A stretch of DNA of 64,000 nt, taken from the NCBI GenBank assembly GCA_038030265.1, contig CM075942.1, positions 992,001-1,056,000 of the forward strand, written 5' to 3'. Both the position numbers and the translations under genes were made by a program. The notes under the pieces were generated by a model. The model searched no databases. It saw nothing but the letters and a program-made list of their open reading frames with translations, and had not been told where the DNA came from. The stretch is from Corythucha ciliata. Lineage: Eukaryota; Arthropoda; Insecta; Hemiptera; Tingidae. Below are positions 44,868 to 56,467 of the stretch, piece by piece. Within the stretch, counting starts at the first letter, position 1. The number at the start of each line of letters is the position of its first letter.

Positions 44868-46600
44868 GGCTAAATGATAGTTAGAAGGTAGGAGCGGACA
44901 GTCATCTCTCCAAGGCAAAACTACTTCAACTCTACTTTCTTTGTTTACAGATACATTACGTTTGAAATGACGCATAACTTCGTAAGTTTGCTCTTGACGA
45001 GAAATTTTCAACGATGGTTCTGTGATTCCGATAGCATCTAGTTCCCATAACTTGGGTACAGACTCGTCAGCGGAGAGACAACACATCGTCGACGTGACCG
45101 AATCCTTCGAGAGCACTCCTGTTTTACCCATTGCGGTCCACCCGAGTAGAGTCTCCACGGCTACCGATCGTTCCGTTGCTCGTTCTTGTCGACCTGTAAT
45201 CAATTTACCCATTACATCGGCCCCAATAAGTAATTCGATTGGTCCATTAATGTTATCGACAAAATTATCCCCATTTTTGCAGCGTTAACTATGCTACCAC
45301 AAATTACTTCTTGACCGAGTACTTCCAGGTTGCAAAAATAATTGAAACCAACATCACAAAGATTAACTCTGAAAACGGGATGACGTGTAATTTTGGCAAC
45401 ATGCCCCCTAAACAACGAGTGTGTCATTTTTTCACGATGTTAAGGAACTAGGCCGACCTCATCAGCCAAGTTCTGCGAAATGTAGCTCCGTTGGGCTCTC
45501 GAATCAAGTAACGCTCGAACACGACGGTGACCCTTTTCCGTTCTGACCCGGCGAGGGTTTGGAGCAAAACAACAGGTGCTGAAGCGACGCTCGAAAGAAC
45601 CTGTCCAGACGACGACATTGAAGAGTTCCCGTTACTCTCGTCCCGATTACCAAAGCACATCGTTGATGAGTGCCCCTTTTGACACTTGGAACACACAATT
45701 TTAACGCGACACTTACTTTGTGTGTGTTCTCGGCTCATGCATCGAAAACAACGGCCATTTTTGAGAAGGATCTGTCGCTTCTGACTCAAGGAAAGTCGTA
45801 GGTCGCAGTATTCGAAACTGTTATGATCCTGTTTGCAGAACAAACACCTAGCGAGAATGTTCGAAACTAGTTCAGAAGTGGTAGGCACGCTGCCAGTACC
45901 CGACGAAGATGACTGAACTTTCTTCTTTAATGGTTGAACATTCTCCTTCACGCCGAAACCAGCTACCGCGAGGGCGACGCGCTCTTCTCCTTCAACTTCA
46001 GACCTCATGAATTTCACGAGACGATCAAGTTTCGTAGCTGAAGAAGCTTCACGAAAATCATTTCCGTCAGAAACAATCGCTTGACGCTTCCACGTTCCAA
46101 TAAGTTCCTGAGGTAGGCATGACTCAACTATCGGGAAAAGAATGGCAGCACAAGTGTCGGTTGACACTCCGAACGACTCAAGAGCTCGTAATTGAGCTTC
46201 TAGCCGGTCGAACAGAGACGATAAACTAAAGTTTCTCGGATCGAGACTTTTTTGCACGACCAAGGACAAAAGTTGACGAGAATAAATTCGATTAATAAAT
46301 CTTTTCTCTCAAAACGATCTTTTAAGGCTTGAATAGCTTTCGAATAATTTTGACTCGATGGAGGATAGGCATCGATCACTTCCCGAGCCTTTGAACCAGG
46401 GAATGTGGACTGTATGAGGTACTGAAATTTTTCAGTTTCGTCTAATTCCTCATCATTATCAATTTGCTCAAATAGGGCCCAAAATTTCAACCATTCTTTC
46501 AAATCGCCGTTAAATTTACTCAAGTGTAACATAGGTAGCTTCCATGCACGACGTCGATCTCAGCCTCTTTTAGCTTTTCAGTTAGCTGATTGAAGCAATT
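44868..46600 (-). pseudogene. BEL/Pao gag, protease and start of reverse transcriptase, remnant (copy B)
   Basis: Minus strand. Gag begins near 46580 (KLPMLHLSKFNGD) with the same zinc knuckles as copy A, but with the Cys retained in CMSREHTQSKC. The protease motif LLDSRAQ again lacks the usual Gly. This copy continues past the copy-A edge: MGKLITGRQERA, VETLLGWTAMGKTG (protease C-terminal part), then LWELDAIGITEPS and VVLPWRDDCPLLPSNYHLA (start of reverse transcriptase). It stops at the 0.93-kb element. Frameshifts at about 46272 and 45480 and stops around 45220-45440 make it inactive. Confidence 0.87.
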
Positions 46601-48018
46601 TCAGTATACTTAAACAATGTGAATTTGGTGTATTTCGTGGGGAAGTAGGGACAGCAGAGGAGTGATTTCCACTGCCTCCCTCCCAGGTCTTTGCTTCTCT
46701 CCAAATATGTGCATTGCCGGCGGTTTATTGTTCGTAATTCGTCCCATAAAATTAAAATATTGTTCTAAAATGCCCAATCTGTTCATTGAGAGGTCAGTAC
46801 CCGATAAATGTTAGCAATGAACAACGGACGGCACAGATTTGCCCCTTGGGAGACGCTCAAGATTAGTCGCACAGAACGCAGTCTCGTTGGCGACACTTTA
46901 TCGTGGGAGATGAGTTTGTTCGACCGCCACGGAAAAATGTCAATTTTAGGGATTCAAGGTAAAAACTATGTGCCCTCCTCCTCTTAGTGACCCATAGTCT
47001 GTAATTGCTTGCAAATCCTTGTCACCTCACATCATCATCACTGAACCCTAATTCTTATAAGTTTTAATAAAATTGAATAATTAAAAAGGGAACCCGAGTC
47101 TTAAGTGGTAGAGGATTTAAGGTTGATGAAGTGGTGACTGGGGTGTGTTAAACTTAAAGCTCAAGAGAGAAGGGATTATGCTTTCAAATTTTTATTGTTA
47201 CGTGAATGTTAAATAACTTTAGGTAATCTTAATTAATTATTTGAGTAAAACATTCCTTTTTCAAAAAGAAGAATGTGTATATTATATGTACGAAGAATGA
47301 TTTTTTTATAAAGGGATGTTTTATTCAAATAATTAATTAATTACCGAGGATTCAGCTTTCAATCCCGCAAGAAAAACCTTCCTTTAACGTTGTATCTTTC
47401 AGCCTCGCCGTACATCAGCCTCATTTGTCCAAATAACATTAATTTGTTGTGTGAAGCGGAAACGGGGCCTCACAACACACAATTTTTTCTTTAGAGGACC
47501 CGCGTAACGTCAAAGTCGTGATGGTGTATTGCTCGCTTAGTGGACATCGTTGGCTGATGTTCACTCGTGGATGCCGAACACTATAGGAATGAGTGATCGA
47601 TCACAAAGCTCGACGAACTGTCCAGGCAGGCCTTGAAGATTGAAGATGCCACATAAACGTCGGAGAATATCAACCGCCCCCCCCCTCTTCTACTAGGATG
47701 AATTCAAGTCAAGAAAAATTGCCCAAAACCAATTGAACGACAAGGCACAACGTGCCATTTTTCGGCGGAACACCGACGTGACTTAATGGAGACTTTTTAG
47801 TCTGGGGCAAGTGAAGACTAATCGCACACTTGAGCCACTGGTGGATGGTGGGTTAGGCAAAAATAGCCAACATTTAAAATTGAGTATTCATCCACGACGC
47901 TTTCAAACGTGGATATTTAACTTCTAATGTAGCAATTTCGCGGCTAGCGTCGGACTTTAGGCGCTGTCGTGGGCGGCTAGACCAGGTTCCACAATCACTA
48001 AAAAAAAAAAAAAAAAAA
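46601..48018. other. Non-coding stretch of copy B
   Basis: Counterpart of 20037-21480. It holds only the 124-bp fold-back at 47222-47345 and an A-run at 48001-48019. Confidence 0.5.
47222..47345. repeat. 124-bp fold-back MITE (copy B)
   Basis: Same element as 20684-20807, with GGTAAT...ATTACC ends. Confidence 0.75.
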
Positions 48019-48200
48019 ACTTGCAATTCCGTGAAAATAAAGACCAAAAACTAGTAATTTTGCGAATAATTAGCCCCGAAACTCAAATTTAACGAAAATA
48101 AAGGTAAGAAAACTGCAATTTCGTGAAAAGTGAAAACATGAAACTTGCAATTGCCCGGATATTCACGTAATTTCACTGAAATTTGGACCCGAATTTGCAC
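48019..48200. repeat. Degenerate short tandem repeat (copy B)
   Basis: Counterpart of 21481-21690; one unit shorter, as the CCCAGGAAACT part near 48165 is missing. Confidence 0.6.
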
Positions 48201-48417
48201 GATCATGCATATTAAGCTTTACCAATCACACGGGTATTATTCAGGCTTAGTCGTCATGGCCGGCTTCAGGTTCAGGTTTCAGGCCCACGCACGCTGTCTT
48301 GCCCCAAAACGAGTCAGAGGGGACCCGGTTCACCAGGACTGAAGAGAACACCGTGAGGTCAAAACAGGGGCTGAGGGTGGGTAACTCTCGAGATACCTCA
48401 CACCCGAAGGAAAAACT

Positions 48418-49668
48418 TATTTTTTTTTATTTAATTTTTTTTATTAAACGGGGAGGAAAGCCTAGAAGAAACTATCTCCTATCAACTGGACCTATAAGAT
48501 CTATTGTGGCTTCCACGGCCATGTCGCAAAATCTGCAAATGTCCGAGTCAGACTTCTCCATTAGTCTGAGTATCGAAGGGCATGTCCTGTTAGCAGTCCC
48601 ACCCAGATCCTATGGCCTCCTCGATCAAAGAGATCAAGCCCTTCTCCGATCGTCCCTTTGGAGTGACAAAAAGCTTGGCCTGCCTGAAACCTGGTTGTCC
48701 AACTCAGTGTTCACGATGCCTCACGTCCAACCACGCCTGCACCAGCCTCTTCGTGAAGGACTTCGTGACCCCGAGACCAGGCTCCGGGCCCACGTAAGGC
48801 ATCTCTGATCCTCTCTTCGCGAGTTGATCAGTCATTTCTCATTCCCCTCAAATCCAAAGTAAGGTTATTTACCGTTGCCACAGGCCTGAGGGCTTCAAGA
48901 CAGCCCCAAACTAGTTTTGAATTCACGACACTTGAGCCTAGGGCATTAAGAGCCACCTGGCTGTCAGGCAGGATGAAGATCTTCGCTTTCCGAAGACCCC
49001 TCTCACTAATCTTCCGTGCACAGGCTTCTATAGCATAGATCTCCGCCTGAAATATGGTGGCGGCCGCCCCAAGGGACTCTCCTTGCTGAAGCTTGGGGCC
49101 AAAGACCCCAAAGCCAGCACCCCCATCCTTCACAGATCCATCATTTATTTATTTATTTATTTATTATTTGCATCATGCATACGATAATCCAATCTACCAA
49201 TACTATCGTTTAAATATATTAAATCAGTTTACCATACTTGCGTGCCGGGCTTAAACCTCGGCAAACCCTTATCCCAAAGGTCGTGGTTACCTATATATTG
49301 ACCTTAAAGGGTTTCTCAAAATCCATCTTCACTTGCTTGAGATCCGTAACGACTTCAGCAGCTTCACTACTCCAGAACACGCAATTGCCCAACCTTGACA
49401 CCCCGCTTCACGTGCTCCGCGCGCAACAGTCTCACCGCCACCATATAATATGCGGTCGCCTGCACATGAAGGTGCAAGGGAGGCATGTCCAATAACACCT
49501 CCATGGCCGCTGTCGGGCACCAGTGCATAGCACCGACGAATAGAAACGACACATTCACAATTAGTAGCAACCATCCTATTCATCGCGGAATTTACTGGAA
49601 ACGCCTCACTCATGGTGGACATTGTGCGCAACGCCAAGTGCCAAATTGAGAGCAGCATTTCGCGCAAA
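48418..49668 (-). pseudogene. Non-LTR ORF2 3' part: RNase H (copy B)
   Basis: Counterpart of 21898-23225. RNase H retains KDGGAGFGVFGPKLQQGESL, partly lost in copy A, and GAAATIFQAEIYAIEACA. The segment with the CCHC finger is mostly deleted here. A 79-bp insertion at 49144-49222 splits it upstream of KDGGAG. The region before RNase H (PTAAMEVLLDMPPLHLHVQA) is present but frameshifted. Confidence 0.8.
49144..49222 (-). mobile_element. 79-bp retroposon fragment with an (AAAT)n tail
   Basis: Present in copy B only. ATCA at 49140-49143 and 49223-49226 forms a 4-bp target duplication. On the minus strand the insert ends in repeated AAAT units, the sort of tail left by a 5'-truncated non-LTR or SINE insertion. 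The body is too short to name. Confidence 0.7.
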
Positions 49669-51546
49669 AGGCCTCACTCGGATTGAAAGGTCACATTTAC
49701 CCCAAAATAAAGTTTACGCGAAAAGTGTCGCGATTCCCCAGGCCTGTTGAGTTTCGGTGGCGAAACTTTATGTCAGCCAACAGGCTACAACAAACGAATT
49801 CTTCCAGTTTTGCAAAAGAGTTCATCGCCCGCCAACGTCTTTCTATTCCTTTTTTTTTCCTTGCCTTCGATCGGAAACGTATGATGTTTTGCGGTTGCTG
49901 CCACTTGATGCTTGGTTGCAGCTGTGGCCCTCTCGGTCATAATAACAAGTAACGAAAAGTACGGCAGGATGAAACCTCAAAGAGGTGGCAAGAAATATCC
50001 GTTCGACCACTTCGACCTATCGCTCTCCTGGTAAGAATTTGATTCGGGACATTTTTTTTTTAATTCGAAAAGGGAGTTTCTAATGTGCGGATTCCACAAA
50101 AGCCTGCGGATTCCATATGTGAAATGACGATAGAGAGCTGCAAATTGACACGTATACATTTTCGATTGCCACCTGGATACGTGATTGAAAAGTCGTACCG
50201 ACCATGATCTTGGTGTTTTAGGGGTTCTGAACTGAGACGTGTTCATCATGGCCCATTTGTTCCAGTGTCAAACATGTACTATGCCAGATTTCGACACCAA
50301 ACCCAGATCATACAGTATCATTTAATATCCATGAAGTTATTCGGGAGCGCTAAATTTTAATTTTCAGAATGATGCGAAACTGGAGCATGAATGTCCAAGG
50401 TCAAAGTTCGAAGGAGTTTTACAGGTATTTATTCATGTACGTGGCCATATTCGGCTTGAAATTACATGAAAATCGTCACCCCACATGCCTGTGATCTCAA
50501 AACATAAAAAAAAAATATATTTTGGACACGATTTAGGTCAATAAAAACCCAGGGAGTTAGTTGATTCACCTGATCACATGTTAAGACGAACTAAATCCCA
50601 AAAGGACTCTATGTGCAGAAGAACGAGTTTTTTCGAGCAATCCTAAGGTAAGAAAGGCCCGGACGACGGACGGACATTGTATCGAACACAGGAAAAGTTT
50701 GTGGGTGGGTTGGACAATTTTGTTTCCTGACCGAAAACGTAGGAATATTATTCACAATGAACAATCAATGTCATACGGATAAAGGTCTCCCCACACATTT
50801 CCGTGTTTTCACCGCGCCGAGTCCGCACCGACACACCGGTAGATTTTAGCTCCGTAGACATGAAAGTGCACGTCTTCGATTCGTACTACTTTTGTTGAAC
50901 ACGGCGTGATAATTAATTAAATTAATATAAAAACCCACCAGTGGGGCACATGGCTGGAAATAGGACATCAATTCGCGGTTTCATGTCACGAATACGGAAA
51001 AATCGTCTGTTAGTAATACATAAGTAATCTATCAATTGAATTATTTATTACTACGCTTGAAAATGGAACTTCTTCAAATGACATCACTGAAAAATTCTAT
51101 AACACATTTGAACTCAATTTGTGTTTTTTGGTTAATTCAGGACTGAAATTTGAACAAGCAAACTTCCTCTACACTATGCAATTTCCTGACAACTACACTG
51201 AGACTTTGAAATCGAAGATTGGCGAAGAAATAGAGCCAGAATTTAGGGAGGAAACTTGTCTGAAATCACCTTCCAGATTTTGACAGCTGCTTTTCATTTG
51301 GCGACGATCTGTATATTAAGGTAAAGTTATTTTGTTATGAAATGAAATTATATTCATTTCGTTTTTTATTATAATTTATTATTATATGCCTTGATGCTTC
51401 TTACTAGAACAGAGCCCCGAGGGTTGCGTATAGTTGTAGAAAACCGATTCGGAGAAATTAAAGAAACAATGAGTGAGCTGACATGATATTGTTTTTCTTT
51501 CTTTTGGAAGACTGAACTGAACGCTCACAACGTCGCTAATACTCTT
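49669..51546. other. Non-coding stretch of copy B
   Basis: Counterpart of 23226-25260, with one rather than two copies of the CGGATTCC repeat (50093-50160). No coding domain. Confidence 0.5.
50792..50834 (-). repeat. Isolated satellite-related piece (copy B)
   Basis: Same 43-bp piece as 24511-24553, matching the 93-bp satellite on the minus strand. Confidence 0.8.
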
Positions 51547-52706
51547 TGTTACTCTAGGAATCGGGGAGGGTGGAGGAATGGAGATAAATTTGGCGATTCG
51601 AATGGTTGAACAAAATTATATTTTTTACACTAAAATAATGAAATAATTGTCTCACGGAACGAGTTCTTGAACACGAATAACACTAAAATAATAAAAAATA
51701 GAAAAAAAAAGACAATAGAATAATAGTAATAAAAGAAAAACTGTTCTAATTCTTATATCCACGTGCGAATGGACTTCGTCCGGAAATTAGGTTCGAAACT
51801 TCGCTCGCCGCTCTTCGGAGGCGAGGGGAAATACGGGGCTGGCTATAAGAATTTTTTTTTAGGTTATGCGAGTGAACAGGAGGACGAGGGGGAAAAGGAG
51901 AGTGACTCACCGATACGGCGACCGGGGTAACTGGCAATTCCGCGTGACTGCGTCACGATGAGTGCGATGTCTGCGACGGGTAGCTCGTCCGGGTAAGCCG
52001 CGTCGGGAAATGGTTGTCCTGGGCCGTCGAATGCGAGTAAGGGCGCCGCAGGGCGCAGCGGCTCGAGTCTGGGGTGTCGCGCTTGGTTCAATAAGCCGCG
52101 CGTTATCGCTGCTTTGCACGTTGCTCGACGTAATTAGGTATCGTTGTGCAGCGTCGGGCGGGTGCTGCGTTCGCTACGTGCTCCGTTGCGTCGGAAAATG
52201 CGCCTGCGCCTCGGCGTGGAATTTCCCTTCGGGCTGTCGCTTGTACGGCACAAACACTCTAGCGCACAGTCCACCTTGCACTGACCGACAACTTGCGTTA
52301 GGCACTTTTACGGTGTGGCGCATACACGAGCCCGGACACTACTGAGAACCGACTGACTCCACACTTGGCTTTGCTCTTGATTGGGAGAATACACTATGCA
52401 CGTTTCGCGACGTTGACCCTTTTGCGCTTTCTGTTGCACGGTTCCTTACCCTGTTTGTACTCGACTTGCACTCGTCACTTGCTGCAGTTGGTTTCGCACG
52501 ACTCTAGTCTCCAATTGCGCCAAGACTAGATCAGACCAACTCTGTGTGTCGTGTCTTGTTACCTCGGCTTATATACCCCGGCTCGTGGTGGTAGGGGCTT
52601 GCGTGAAAAGGATGGGATTTGAGGAAGGAATTCAGGGTCTTTCCAATAGAGGGCGAGCGAAGTTTCTTTCTCAGCTATTACTAATTTTCTTTCGAGTTAC
52701 GACTCA
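51547..52706. mobile_element. 1.16-kb LTR-like insertion, private to copy B
   Basis: Copy A reads straight through this site (ACTCTT|CACAG at 25258-25268). The insert begins TGTTACTCTAGG and ends GAGTTACGACTCA, so TG..CA termini are possible in either orientation. GGCTTATATACCCCGG near 52568 would suit a promoter. No coding domain and no clear target duplication. A solo LTR is my best reading. Its TATA context resembles 43408, hinting at a link with the GC-rich array region. Confidence 0.6.
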
Positions 52707-52890
52707 CAGTTGAAATTGTTTTTTTTTCTGTCATTTTTCATGAATGTTAGGCATCATACTCAAACATATGTTTAGCACACTGTAGGGTGATGGAATTTAG
52801 TATGCGCGGGTAACGTACTATTGGATCTTTTCAGGATGGAGACATGAGAATGGAGGCACTATCCGTTCAATGGTTTGAGGCATGAAAATA

Positions 52891-53257
52891 GGTTTGTTCG
52901 TTTGTCGTCTGGAGCTGCTCTGGACTGCACGAACAGTCCGAAAAGCGTTCTTTTGTAAACCCGAACTCTACACTGAAAGCATTCGTTTGTCAAATCTCGG
53001 ACTGTTCAGTGCAGCACTATCCACACTGAAAAATTAGGAGGAGCTTGCTGCTCGAAATGTTATAACCTGCTCAATAATTACCTTTCGTCAATCATTTCCT
53101 TCTGAGAAGCAGAAATAAATCATAAAGGTAACGTTTTTGTTACCGTAAGGTTAGCCATTTGCACGAAAAGCGTTCGTTTGCTTTGAAGAAATGACGTAAA
53201 TCCCGGACTGCTCGAACTACACCTGCACCACTATACTGAACAACAAACGAACAAACC
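52891..53257. mobile_element. 367-bp MITE flanked by TA (copy B)
   Basis: Same element and same TA-flanked site as 25449-25815. Confidence 0.85.
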
Positions 53258-53468
53258 TAATGCTTCCAAATTCCACCACTCCTTATTATCAAACCGTATC
53301 ATGCAGTAAACTTCAATGGAGTGAAGAATACATTACGTTTCAGCATATCGTCAACCCGTGTCTTTCCATGATGCGGCATTAATGATACGCAATGCTTCAA
53401 TGGTACGGGGGGTTTATTCAGCCCGTATCGTACTACCGTATACGGTGACACGATAAGCCATTATAGAC

Positions 53469-54418
53469 CGAGAGCTGGCGACAGTCCCATTGAACCGGAA
53501 GAACATAGTCACGAAAGGTATGCAAAATGATGGCATTTTACCCCCTATTTACGAGTCCGGAAGTCTGCCGTGCTGCATCTGGGGCCTAAGGATTTTATAG
53601 CTAATTAAAGTCCTTAATTTGGGACATGAATTTAACCAGAAGAACATAGTCCAGAAACTCGTCTAATTCGAAAGGTTTTATGGAACTGATTACGAATATA
53701 ATCGTCTGCCTGGGGCATTTGTCCTACTCGCCAAACTCACGTAATATACATTTACGTGATGATATTAATTAACCGGATGAACTAAATCCGGAAAATGGTC
53801 TTTTGCGACACGTTTCATGTGGCTGAATACAAAAATGATCATCTGCCTGGGGCACTTGCCTTAGTGACCAGTCAAAATGCACCAGAGGAAAATGATTAAC
53901 TGGAAGATCATAGTCCATAGGGTTTTATGGAGATAAAAACCTTTGGAATGAGGTTAGTTTCAGGACTATGTTCTTCCGGTTAATCATTATCCCTCTGTGC
54001 AGTTTGACTGGTCACTGAGGGAAAGTGCCCTGGTAGGCAGACACCGGTAGACAATCATTTTCGTATTCAGCCATATAAAGCCAGAAGCAAAAGACCATTT
54101 TCCGGATTCAGTTCTTCCGGTTAATTAATATCCCTGATTTAGGGAGTTTGACTGGCCCCTGAGGGCGAATGCCCCAGGCAGACGATTCTATTTGTAATAA
54201 TCTCCATAGAACCTTTCGAATAAGACCAGTTTCAGGACTATGATCTTTTTGTTAAATTCACGTCCCAAATTAAGGACTTTAATTAGCTATAAAATCCTTA
54301 AGCCCCAGATACAGCACGGCAGACTTTCGGACTCGTAAATAGGGTGTCAAATGCCATCATTTCGCACACCTTTAGTGACTATGTTCTTCCGGTTGAATGG
54401 GACTGTCGCTAGCTCTCG
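53469..54418. mobile_element. 0.95-kb fold-back element (copy B)
   Basis: Counterpart of 26027-27188, shorter by about 212 bp because the internal unit is present once. Same CGAGAGCT termini. Confidence 0.8.
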
Positions 54419-55340
54419 AACTATTATGATATATGTTGAAACCGGCCTTCATAAATGAAGTGATGTACATCGTTTCTGTTGAGGACATCCTCATCGGTCC
54501 GTGACTTTTTCTCAACATACAGTTCCAAGTTTCACAAGTCGTTCACACTGAACGTAATATTGAAACCTTCAGGATCCCCTTCCTTTGATCGGTCAAACCC
54601 TAGAGATAATATCACTCGAGCTTGAATTGTCTATTGCGCAGCGGTCCAAGACTGACGTCACCAGAGAGCTTGAGTTAGCTCCGAAAATCCCTTGCTATTG
54701 GTTGAAGAAGAACCTGTGGGGATGTTGATGGAGTGAAGGGGGACTTCTTGAAACCCCAACTTTTGAGACAGCCAATGGGAAGAGGCCTAAGAAGCCGCAA
54801 CGATATCCGGATGACGTTAATCCTCGCCCCAGTTTATACTTGTTTGCGCATTCAGTGCCCCCTCTAGTAGTTATATTATCGCTATGGGTCAAACTACCTA
54901 CGGCACCCCCGAGTTGGGTCTCGTGCTCGGTAATACTTTTTCTCGATCCGCAAGAACGATTGCAGCAGATCGGCATAGTGTGGACGCGGCTACGATACAA
55001 GGGCAGTATGCATTCGATGGAGGATGGGATAGTGCCAGAGGTTTATTTTTCTTCCCTATACAGCTCTGTTCGTTTGCCGTCTGGAGCTGCACCACCAGCA
55101 CTGAATTTACTAGCCTTTCTTTACTATTGTCGCGTTGTTTCATATGATAGCCCACGAGGTTGCAAAATCTCGAGCTGCTCGAAACGAACAGAGCGTCACA
55201 AAAGTTTGACGTCATATGGTCATCAGATTCTATCGTTTCGACTCACAACTTTTTATCCCCTTAGTTCAAACCCTTCGAAAATTTACTGCTTGAGTCAGAA
55301 TAACCGCAAAAAAATCGAACCTATAGGTATCTTTTGTGCC
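54419..55340. other. Non-coding stretch of copy B
   Basis: Counterpart of 27189-28110, including the 130-bp inverted-repeat element at 55064-55193. The open frames seen here are not supported by any domain. Confidence 0.5.
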
Positions 55341-56153
55341 GAAATTTATATTTTATACCATTGAGCTCTGGAAATAAGTGGCGATGTGTGCCTTGCGAGA
55401 CAAGGGCCAGGAGTGCGAGGCGCGATGGGACACCGATTGGCTCATCTCCTAAATCGGGGCGGCCGGACTCACGGGGGCTTGGTTCTCGAACTGGGAACGA
55501 TGCTTCGGGGGACCATTCGGCAGTAATTGACACTCCCGTGAGTGCCCGCTCTGGGGTGGAGGGGGCATCGTCTGGTGTATCTGTCCTTTCCGACAGTTTG
55601 TTGGCGGAGATGAGGAGGATCATCGGGGATGAATTTCGAGAGGCCCGTCGCTCCATGGAGGAGGCATTTAGAAGCTGCAGGGAGGAAGTATCGGAGTTGC
55701 GGACCTTGCTTGCGGAACTTCCAGGAAGAGTAACCGTATTAGAAGACAAGGTGGGAAAGCTCGAGGCCAAGAGTGAATCCTTGCGCCAAGAAAATGGTGA
55801 ACTCAAGCTGCGCGTTTCTTCGTTGGAGGATGCAGTCAATGAGTGTCAGGTGGACCTCTTGAGAACCTCTCTAGAAATAATAGGTATTCCTTATTCAAGC
55901 GGTGAGAATATCCGTGAGCTGACTCATAAGGTCGCGCTCGGTTTGGGAGTGGAGTTGTCGCCCAAAGACATAGAGGACGCGTTCAGACTGCCTCGCCCTC
56001 AGACTTCTGGGAAAAAGGGACCACAATTTTCGCATGATCCACCAATTTTAGTTACGCTTGCTGACAGGAGCCTTAGAGATGAGCTTGTGCGAAAGAGGAA
56101 GGTGAAGCGGGATTTCTCCACGGTTGATATCGGACTTCGTACGCATGCAGCCG

Positions 56154-56308
56154 TATTATATACCCGATTATTAATCCATGGGCATGCGCCACTCGAAACG
56201 TATACATCTCATTTGCCCCCTCGTTAGTTGGTCATGAGCTTCTTACAAATATACATCTCCCCTCATGAAGGCGTTTTCTTCCTACTCTATTCTCCCTCAT
56301 ACATAACA
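56154..56308 (+). repeat. 5' LTR of gypsy (copy B)
   Basis: TATTATATACCCG to CATACATAACA, identical to the copy-A 5' LTR as read by eye. Confidence 0.93.
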
Positions 56309-56310
56309 GT

Positions 56311-56323
56311 TGGCGACGAGGAT
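56311..56323 (+). other. Primer binding site, tRNA-Ser(GCT) type (copy B)
   Basis: TGGCGACGAGGAT two bases after the LTR, as in copy A. Confidence 0.75.
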
Positions 56324-56467
56324 CACCAGGCTATTCGCGTTCGCGATGTTTTCGGGACTTTCCCGCGATAGTTCTGTGTCTGTGTTAATTTCAGTTATTT
56401 TCTACGCTTCAGTTTATTTTATTTTATTTCTTTTACATTTCATTGTCTGCATTGCTCTCGGGACGCC

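Noticed and set aside
51962..52345. 127-codon frame in the copy-B insertion
   Set aside because: GC-rich stretch open in several frames; no domain.
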